A stretch of 6,398 bases of DNA from Gemmatimonadota bacterium (GTDB lineage: Bacteria; Gemmatimonadota; Gemmatimonadetes; Gemmatimonadales; Gemmatimonadaceae), in assembly GCA_947475795.1 (NCBI GenBank), contig CANJOX010000188.1:1-6398 (forward strand). Reading direction: 5' to 3'. Positions 1 to 4,447 of this stretch are shown one piece after another. The translations under genes and the position numbers were made by a program. How positions within the stretch are numbered: the first letter of the stretch is position 1; each line of letters starts with the position of its first letter. Below the pieces are notes generated by a model. It worked only from the letters and a program-made list of their open reading frames with translations, searched no databases and had not been told where the DNA came from.

Positions 1-1002
1 CATCACCGTCATGGTGGAGACCGCGCTCTTGTTGGCGCTGGCCGCCGCCGCTGACAGCGCGTTGGCCGCCTTTCGTGCCTGCCACCACGACTCGGCGACC
101 ACCGCCAGCGCCGGCGGATCGCCGTACTTGCTGCCGGGCAGCGAGATTAACGCGCGCACCCCCGACATGGCGCGACTCTGCTGCATCTGGGCGTCGGAGA
201 CGACGGGCGCCGTGGTCGCGCCGAATGGGCTCATCACGACCGCGGCATACAGCATGTTGGGCAGCGACACGTCGATGCCATAGGTCGCCGTGCCGTTCGC
301 CTTGGCCGCCGAGTCGAGTCGCGGGATCGGCGAGCCGATGACCGTGAAGTTCGCCGCGGCCTTGAGCGTGATCTCGGCGGGACGATGTTTCACCGATACT
401 GCAGCGAGTTCGCCGAAGCGCAGGCGCCGACCGTCGGCGCCGACCACCACGCCCTGTTCGACCCGACAGGTGGCTATCGCAACGCCCCACGTGCCGGCGG
501 CAGCGGCGATCAGCGACGCACGCGCCGACGCGCCGGCCTCGCGCATGGGCATCCAGCAGTCCCGCATACTCGACGACCCGCCGGTGATCATGACGCCCGC
601 CTCGCGGGCCGTTTTGGCCATGATCCAGCGGATACCGCGCACCAGCGTGCCGTCGGCGTCGGGGGGGAAGGGCAGCCCCTCCACGAGTGCGGAGATGTTG
701 CCGTAGATCTTGTCGATCGGACTGTGCTCAACCCGCACCCGGGCCCAGTCGCACCCGAGTTCTTCAGCCATGAGCATGGCCAATGCGGTGTGCACGCCCT
801 GCCCCATCTCGGCTTTGGGTACCACCACGGTGACCGTGTCATCCGGCGCGATCGTGAGCCAGCCGTTCAACGCGACGGCATTGCCATCGGTGTCGGGCCG
901 CGTACGTCCGATGAGTCGCTGGCGAGGCGGTAGGAGCGCCCAGCCCAGAAACAGCGCTCCGCCGGTGCCAAGCCCGGCCAGCAGAAAAGTGCGGCGTTTC
1001 AT
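1..1002 (-). CDS. IorB-like molybdopterin-binding subunit, xanthine dehydrogenase family (partial, N-terminal part)
   Basis: Large catalytic subunit of a molybdenum hydroxylase of the isoquinoline 1-oxidoreductase beta / aldehyde-xanthine dehydrogenase type. Such enzymes hydroxylate N-heterocycles or aldehydes, and the electrons pass to a separate [2Fe-2S] subunit. The frame is open for 334 codons from the ATG at 1002 to base 1, so the C-terminal half lies outside. Visible: a Tat-like N-terminus (KRRTFLLAG, residues 2-10) and hydrophobic segment to about 25, suggesting periplasmic placement; PKAEMGQGVHTALAMLMAEE at 62-81, the family's MGQG cofactor region; ITGGSSSMRD at 139-148 followed by an Arg-Glu-Ala-Gly-Ala run; a Cys-Arg-Val-Glu motif at 179-182; and RLDSAAKANGTATYGIDV at 228-245, the usual linker into the next domain. 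An in-frame TGA lies a short distance upstream, so this ATG is the first ATG available. The [2Fe-2S] partner (IorA) is not beside the start; if linked, it would lie to the left. The family is clear but the substrate cannot be told. Confidence 0.9.
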   Translation of the reverse strand, partial: MKRRTFLLAGLGTGGALFLGWALLPPRQRLIGRTRPDTDGNAVALNGWLTIAPDDTVTVVVPKAEMGQGVHTALAMLMAEELGCDWARVRVEHSPIDKIYGNISALVEGLPFPPDADGTLVRGIRWIMAKTAREAGVMITGGSSSMRDCWMPMREAGASARASLIAAAAGTWGVAIATCRVEQGVVVGADGRRLRFGELAAVSVKHRPAEITLKAAANFTVIGSPIPRLDSAAKANGTATYGIDVSLPNMLYAAVVMSPFGATTAPVVSDAQMQQSRAMSGVRALISLPGSKYGDPPALAVVAESWWQARKAANALSAAAASANKSAVSTMTVM

Positions 1003-1019
1003 GTTCTCATCGGCTCGGC

Positions 1020-1046
1020 GTCATATTGTTCACCACGGGCTTTCAA
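1020..1046 (-). promoter_or_regulatory. Candidate promoter for the IorB-like gene
   Basis: On the minus strand TTGAAA (1046-1041) is followed after 15 bases by TATGAC (1025-1020), 17 bases before the ATG. The -35 box is a good sigma70 match. The -10 box is moderate and the spacer is shorter than the usual 17. It lies in the only gap between this gene and the divergent lipoprotein gene. No comparably good pair was seen for the opposite direction. Confidence 0.25.
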
Positions 1047-1101
1047 GATGCGACACGAAACCCCCGCCGACTACTCCCCGCCATTTTACGCCAGATCGTT
1101 C

Positions 1102-1491
1102 ATGTCATCCGTGACCCGCACTCTCCTGCTGCTGACCACGTTCGGTTGCCTGGCCTGCGGCGAGAAACCCGCCAAAGTCGCCCAGGCCCAGACGCTGGGC
1201 CCGGAAGACATGCAGCTCGTCTCGTCGGACAAGAGCTTCGCGCTGGAGCTGATCGGTGATTCTGTGCATGTGTACATGCCCGGGAGCCGGGTGAGCGTGC
1301 CGTCCACGTATATCGAGAACATGAAGTACGCCGACGGCCGACTGCGGTTCGATATTCGCGGCCTTGGCGTGCGCATCTTCGACGTGGGCGACGGCACGGA
1401 GCAGGGTGCCGCGATCAGCCAGCGAGAGGCGCTCGTGTTCATTTCCGGCGTCACGCGCAATCAGGCGAAGCAGGAGAGCGCGGGGAAGTAA
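1102..1491 (+). CDS. Small probable lipoprotein, unknown function
   Basis: I do not recognise this 129-residue protein. The N-terminus has a short basic start, a Leu-rich core (residues 8-11) and two cysteines, C16 after Thr-Thr-Phe-Gly and C19 after Leu-Ala. This looks like a type II (lipoprotein) signal peptide; the C16 context fits the lipobox pattern better than C19. A polar linker follows (about 20-35), then a compact region (about 36-116) rich in alternating hydrophobic residues and glycine, suggesting a small beta fold. The tail from 117 is polar. An ATG 54 bases upstream (1048) is in frame but would bury the signal peptide behind 18 polar residues, so 1102 is preferred; neither start has a clear ribosome-binding site. 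The gene is divergent from the IorB-like gene and converges on selO with 15 bp between stop codons, so it is probably monocistronic and outer-membrane or periplasm associated. Confidence 0.65.
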   Translation: MSSVTRTLLLLTTFGCLACGEKPAKVAQAQTLGPEDMQLVSSDKSFALELIGDSVHVYMPGSRVSVPSTYIENMKYADGRLRFDIRGLGVRIFDVGDGTEQGAAISQREALVFISGVTRNQAKQESAGK

Positions 1492-1506
1492 GCGCGGCCG
1501 GCCGGG

Positions 1507-3081
1507 TTACGAACTACAGCTCAGCATCGAACACCCGGCCTTGACCCTCGCCCACTCCGGTCTGCGCGCGGCAAAGTGCGCGTATTCCGGTTGATCGTCG
1601 TACGGCCGGCGCATGACCTCGAGCAACGTGTGCACGAGGGACGTATCACCATCGGTCGCCGCCTCGATCGCCTGTTGCGCAAGATAGTTGCGGAGCACGT
1701 AGCGCGGATTCACCGCGTGCATGGCGTCGCGACGTGCCGCGGCGCTGCGGCCATGCTGCTGTACCAATTCGTGCCAACGACGCAGCCAGGCGTTGAGTGC
1801 GTCGGCCTTCGCGTCGCGTTTGGCGTCGTCGTAGAACACATCGCCGAGTACGCTGATGGGGTGGTCGGCCGGCAGGGTATCGCCGATGTCTCCGAGGGCG
1901 CGGAAGAACAGCGTGTAGTCCACTTCGGCTTCGAACAACAACGCGAATCCCTCGCGGACCAGCAGTTGCTCCGCCTCGCCGCGTGCGGTGAAGCCAAACT
2001 TGGCGGCGTTCATCGCCTCGTACTCAGCCAGGTACACGTCGCCGAAGCGCTCGAGGGCAGTCTGCAGCGCGTCGCCCGTCTCGAAGAGTGGCGCGATCGC
2101 TTCGGCCAGGCGCACGAGATTCCACTGCGCGATGGCCGGCTGCTGGCCGAAGCGATACCGGCGCATGCTGGCATCGGTGGTGTTGGGCGTCCAGGTGGGA
2201 TCGAAGTGGTCGAGCCAGCCATACGGACCGTAGTCGATCGTGAGTCCCAGGATCGACATGTTGTCGGTGTTCATCACGCCGTGCACAAACCCCACGCGCA
2301 TCCAGTGCACGATCATGCGCGCCGTGCGTTCGCACACGTCGGCAAACCACGCCACGCGACGCTCGGTGGTATCGGCGATGTCGGCCAACGCGGGAAAGTC
2401 GCGCGCGATGGTGAAGTCGACGAGCTGGGCGAGCAACGTGAGGTCATCACGCGCGGCGAGAATTTCGAAGTTGCCAAAGCGGATGAACGACGGTGCGACG
2501 CGGCAGACGATGGCCCCCGGTTCCGGTGCCGCGTTCCCATTGTAAAACATGTCACGCACCACGTGATCGCCGGTGGACACGAGCGACAGCGCGCGGGTGG
2601 TTGGCACGCCAAGATGATGCATGGCCTCGCTGCACAAGAATTCGCGAATCGACGAGCGTAGTACGGCACGACCGTCGGCGGTGCGCGAGTATGGCGTGGG
2701 TCCTGCTCCCTTGAGTTGCAGCTCCCAGCGCTCGCCGGCGGCGTTCACCACTTCGCCCAGCGACATGGCCCGTCCGTCGCCCAGCTGACCGGCCCAGTTC
2801 CCGAATTGATGCCCGCCGTAGCAGGCGGCATACGGGTCCATGCCCGGGAGCAGCGCATTCCCCCCGAACACCCGGGCAAATGCGGTCGACCGCACGTGCT
2901 CCTCGTCGATACCGACCAGTGCGGCAACCTCGTGCGCGTGGGCCACCAGTGTGGGGTCGGCCACGGGGGTGGGAGCGGCCGCGCTCCAGGCGGCGCCGAG
3001 CACCTGTCGGCGCCGATTCGACCGGTCGGGGTCTCCGGGCAGCTCGGCGACGAAGCGATTATCGAAACGGAGAGTGTGCAC
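1507..3081 (-). CDS. selO: Protein adenylyltransferase SelO (YdiU family)
   Basis: SelO is a pseudokinase-fold enzyme that transfers AMP from ATP to Ser, Thr or Tyr of target proteins; in E. coli it acts on redox and central-metabolism proteins. The 524-residue product is close to the usual bacterial length. Visible motifs: [19 protein letters not shown] (87-105), [11 protein letters not shown] (123-133, nucleotide-binding K124), [12 protein letters not shown] (138-149), [13 protein letters not shown] (194-206), [14 protein letters not shown] (267-280) and DYGPYG (283-288). By family comparison D273-N274 and D283 match the catalytic/Mg-binding Asp-Asn and Asp. [16 protein letters not shown] (458-473) is the conserved C-terminal region. 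The protein ends C517-S-M-L-S-C522-S-S; C522 (codon TGT) occupies the position that is selenocysteine in animal SelO. The GTG at 3081 is chosen because family similarity begins right there (LRFDNRF); a GTG at 3117 would add 12 residues. The open frame runs on to 3777, but that part lies over msrB and msrA. Divergent from msrBA. Confidence 0.95.
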   Translation of the reverse strand: MHTLRFDNRFVAELPGDPDRSNRRRQVLGAAWSAAAPTPVADPTLVAHAHEVAALVGIDEEHVRSTAFARVFGGNALLPGMDPYAACYGGHQFGNWAGQLGDGRAMSLGEVVNAAGERWELQLKGAGPTPYSRTADGRAVLRSSIREFLCSEAMHHLGVPTTRALSLVSTGDHVVRDMFYNGNAAPEPGAIVCRVAPSFIRFGNFEILAARDDLTLLAQLVDFTIARDFPALADIADTTERRVAWFADVCERTARMIVHWMRVGFVHGVMNTDNMSILGLTIDYGPYGWLDHFDPTWTPNTTDASMRRYRFGQQPAIAQWNLVRLAEAIAPLFETGDALQTALERFGDVYLAEYEAMNAAKFGFTARGEAEQLLVREGFALLFEAEVDYTLFFRALGDIGDTLPADHPISVLGDVFYDDAKRDAKADALNAWLRRWHELVQQHGRSAAARRDAMHAVNPRYVLRNYLAQQAIEAATDGDTSLVHTLLEVMRRPYDDQPEYAHFAARRPEWARVKAGCSMLSCSS

Positions 3082-3087
3082 GCTGGT

Positions 3088-3093
3088 AAAATA
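3088..3093 (-). promoter_or_regulatory. Possible -10 element for selO (leaderless-type spacing)
   Basis: Minus-strand TATTTT ends six bases before the GTG at 3081. That spacing would put the transcript start on or next to the start codon, as in leaderless mRNAs. There is no purine-rich Shine-Dalgarno sequence before this GTG and no good -35 hexamer at 16-18 bases. If translation starts at 3117 instead, the element is inside the gene and the call falls. Confidence 0.3.
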
Positions 3094-3108
3094 GGGAAGC
3101 GCGACGGC

Positions 3109-3150
3109 CGTGGGCACTCCGTCGTGGGCATTCCGTCGTGGGCACTCCGC
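3109..3150 (+). repeat. Three tandem 14-bp repeats between selO and msrB
   Basis: Consecutive copies are CGTGGGCACTCCGT (3109-3122), CGTGGGCATTCCGT (3123-3136) and CGTGGGCACTCCGC (3137-3150), with one base different in each of the last two. The unit is not a multiple of three, which fits non-coding DNA and argues against reading selO far upstream. The array occupies the middle of the 96-bp divergent gap, where a shared operator would sit, but the unit matches no operator I know. Confidence 0.85.
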
Positions 3151-3164
3151 GCCCGTGTTCTGTG

Positions 3165-3170
3165 TATATC
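3165..3170 (+). promoter_or_regulatory. Possible -10 element for msrBA (leaderless-type spacing)
   Basis: TATATC ends seven bases before the msrB ATG, so a transcript from it would start at about the A of ATG. The intervening bases (CTCCACT) hold no Shine-Dalgarno sequence. No convincing -35 box is seen upstream, where the 14-bp repeats lie. The pattern mirrors the one on the other strand before selO. Confidence 0.35.
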
Positions 3171-3177
3171 CTCCACT

Positions 3178-3621
3178 ATGTCTGACTTCATCAAGCCTTC
3201 TGTTGACGAACTGGCTCGGACGCTCACGCGCGAACAGTTCACGGTGACCCAGCAGTCGGGAACCGAACCGCCATTTCGCAACGAATTCTGGGACCACCAT
3301 GAAGCGGGCCTCTACGTCGATATCGTGAGTGGTGAGCCGCTGTTTTCGTCGCTCGACAAATTCGATTCCGGCTGTGGCTGGCCAAGCTTTACGAAGCCGG
3401 TGGCGCCGCAGGTGTTGGAGAAGGAAGACCGCTCGCACGGTATGCGCCGGGTGGAAGTGCGGTCGAAAGACGCCGACTCGCATTTGGGTCATGTGTTCGA
3501 CGACGGCCCGCGCGAAGCGGGCGGGCTCCGTTACTGCATCAACTCCGCGTCGTTGCGATTCATTCCGCTCGAGCAGCTCGACGCGGAAGGGTATGGCGAA
3601 TTCCGGCGGTTGTTCGCATGA
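3178..3621 (+). CDS. msrB: Peptide-methionine (R)-S-oxide reductase MsrB, zinc-free type
   Basis: Reduces the R epimer of methionine sulfoxide in proteins, normally with thioredoxin as electron donor. The product is 147 residues, a standard single-domain MsrB. Visible: [15 protein letters not shown] (44-58), [14 protein letters not shown] (61-74) with probable resolving C66, [12 protein letters not shown] (85-96), [12 protein letters not shown] (100-111) with active-site H102 and H105, and [11 protein letters not shown] (118-128) with catalytic C120 and N122. The two CxxC pairs that bind zinc in many MsrB proteins are missing, as in the Bacillus subtilis type; this is a normal subclass. The ATG at 3178 is chosen because the family N-terminus (about 20 residues before [11 protein letters not shown]) starts there; the frame is open further upstream, but only opposite selO. 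The stop overlaps the msrA start by ATGA, so the two genes are probably translationally coupled. Probably cytoplasmic: no signal peptide. Confidence 0.96.
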   Translation: MSDFIKPSVDELARTLTREQFTVTQQSGTEPPFRNEFWDHHEAGLYVDIVSGEPLFSSLDKFDSGCGWPSFTKPVAPQVLEKEDRSHGMRRVEVRSKDADSHLGHVFDDGPREAGGLRYCINSASLRFIPLEQLDAEGYGEFRRLFA

Positions 3622-4115
3622 GCGGGCAGCCGACCGAAGTCGCGATTCTGGCCGGCGGCTGCTTCTGGGGCGTGGAAGAGATTCTGCGCGCCGTGCCGGG
3701 CGTGTTGGATACCGACGTGGGGTACACGGGCGGTTGGGTCGAACATCCGGTGTATGACGACACGCACGACAGCGCATCGGGGCATGCCGAAGCGGTGCGG
3801 ATCGTGTTCGATCCTGCCGTGCTCAGTTTCGAGTCGCTGCTGGAGCATTGGTTTTTCCGGTTGCACGATCCGACCACGCTGAACCGTCAGGGCAACGACG
3901 TGGGCACGCAGTATCGCTCGGCGATTTTCTACACCACGCCGGAGCAGCGGATCACGGCGGAGCTTGTGAAGGCACGGGTGGCGCAGTCGGGGCTGTGGAA
4001 GCGTCCCATCACGACGGAGATCGCCCCGGAGGCCACCTGGTGGACGGCCGAGGGCGAGCATCAGGATTTTCTGCAGAAGAATCCGTACGGGTATAACTGC
4101 CATTACATGCGGTAG
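3618..4115 (+). CDS. msrA: Peptide-methionine (S)-S-oxide reductase MsrA
   Basis: Reduces the S epimer of methionine sulfoxide, complementing MsrB. The 165-residue product is a compact MsrA with no signal peptide. Visible: GGCFWGVEE (13-21) with catalytic C15; GYTGG (35-39); [13 protein letters not shown] (54-66), the substrate-binding His-Ala-Glu segment; [20 protein letters not shown] (83-102), almost invariant in the family; and [15 protein letters not shown] (146-160). C161, in the C-terminal Cys-His-Tyr-Met-Arg, is the only other cysteine and so the likely resolving residue. The Cys often found before the SGHAE segment (as in a CxGxTGHAE pattern) is replaced here by [10 protein letters not shown], so recycling probably uses one disulfide, C15-C161, then thioredoxin. 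Its ATG overlaps the msrB stop codon and has only a weak GGCGG upstream, consistent with coupled translation. A strong hairpin plus T-run begins about 30 bases after the stop. Confidence 0.97.
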   Translation: MSGQPTEVAILAGGCFWGVEEILRAVPGVLDTDVGYTGGWVEHPVYDDTHDSASGHAEAVRIVFDPAVLSFESLLEHWFFRLHDPTTLNRQGNDVGTQYRSAIFYTTPEQRITAELVKARVAQSGLWKRPITTEIAPEATWWTAEGEHQDFLQKNPYGYNCHYMR

Positions 4116-4127
4116 CTTTGGTCTGCG

Positions 4128-4151
4128 AACGGCAACGGCAACGGCAACGGC
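4128..4151 (+). repeat. Four perfect tandem copies of hexamer AACGGC
   Basis: The four copies start at 4128, 4134, 4140 and 4146. They lie in non-coding DNA 12 bases after the msrA stop. The last copy and the GC before it form the 5' foot of the long hairpin, where GCAAC pairs with GTTGC at 4258-4262. Because the unit repeats, the same GTTGC could pair with another copy by slipping the register. Copy number is likely variable between strains. Confidence 0.9.
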
Positions 4152-4268
4152 TAGAACACGGATTGAAAGCTGGATTCCACCGATCACACAGATAAACGAC
4201 GAGCGCTTTTGTTTATCAGTGTGATCCGTGTAATCGACTTGCATCCGTGTTCCAGCTGTTGCTTTTTT
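4144..4268 (+). terminator. Long hairpin with T-run, likely terminator of msrBA
   Basis: Arms 4144-4197 and 4211-4262 pair across a 13-base loop (4198-4210), giving about 45 base pairs. The outer stem 4144-4163 / 4243-4262 has 20 positions with one G-T wobble and one mismatch. The middle is a small irregular loop. The inner stem 4173-4197 / 4211-4235 has 25 positions with three mismatches. Six T residues (4263-4268) follow the foot of the stem directly, the layout of a Rho-independent terminator for plus-strand transcripts. It is far longer than a typical terminator stem, and no A-run precedes the left arm, so it should not work the same way for minus-strand transcripts. Confidence 0.6.
4154..4252. 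repeat. Palindromic element built of ATC-CGTGT-like words
   Basis: The right arm reads as a series of 9-10 base words beginning with ATC at 4215, 4224, 4233 and 4243: ATCAGTGTG, ATCCGTGTA, ATCGACTTGC, ATCCGTGTTC. The left arm carries the complementary words, with GAT at 4161, 4173, 4182 and 4191. A gene terminator has no need for this internal periodicity. From memory, ATCCGTGT-type word series recur between genes in several unrelated bacterial groups, so this may be one copy of a dispersed REP-like or MITE-like family. No transposase or target-site duplication is visible. Confidence 0.55.
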
Positions 4269-4447
4269 GAACGATCTCGCGATTCAGCGCCACCGCCAGC
4301 CGCCCGAGGCGTGTGCTCCAGCCGCTGTCGGTCGCTCGCCGTGGTCTCCGGGCATGGACGGCACGAGGCGGATTCGCCACATTAGCGCACCGTTGATCGG
4401 TTGAGTAACCGCGGCGACGCGCTCCCCTCCTCCCGCTGAATCCCTCC
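4269..4447. other. Gene-free leader before the Asp-box protein
   Basis: These 179 bases hold no open frame that resembles a protein, no tRNA-like fold and no repeat that I could see. A promoter for the gene at 4448 should lie here. TTGATC at 4393-4398 could be a -35 box, but nothing resembling a -10 box follows at normal spacing. The last 30 bases are pyrimidine-rich (CCTCC runs), so there is no Shine-Dalgarno sequence before the ATG. Confidence 0.5.

Noticed and set aside
385..933. Plus-strand open frame inside the IorB-like gene
   Set aside because: Opposite clear molybdenum hydroxylase sequence on the minus strand, with no motif of its own.
1492..1506. CGGCCGGCCG palindrome between the converging stops as a shared terminator
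   Set aside because: A ten-base palindrome with no loop and no adjoining T or A run. Too weak to call.
1507..1521. SelO as a selenoprotein
   Set aside because: The Sec position is encoded by TGT (Cys) and the gene ends with TAA. No in-frame TGA or downstream insertion hairpin is needed.
1576..2661. Open frame of 361 codons on the plus strand inside selO
   Set aside because: Exactly antisense to a well-conserved selO. The product is rich in Arg, His, Val and Gly with no family motif, a typical mirror frame in GC-rich DNA.
2716..3177. Upstream extension of the msrB frame
   Set aside because: It runs opposite conserved selO coding sequence and resembles no MsrB N-terminal fusion domain. Homology fits a start at 3178.
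3082..3777. Upstream extension of the selO frame to an ATG at 3777
   Set aside because: It would lie opposite msrB and the start of msrA and cross the 14-bp repeats. SelO homology starts at 3081.
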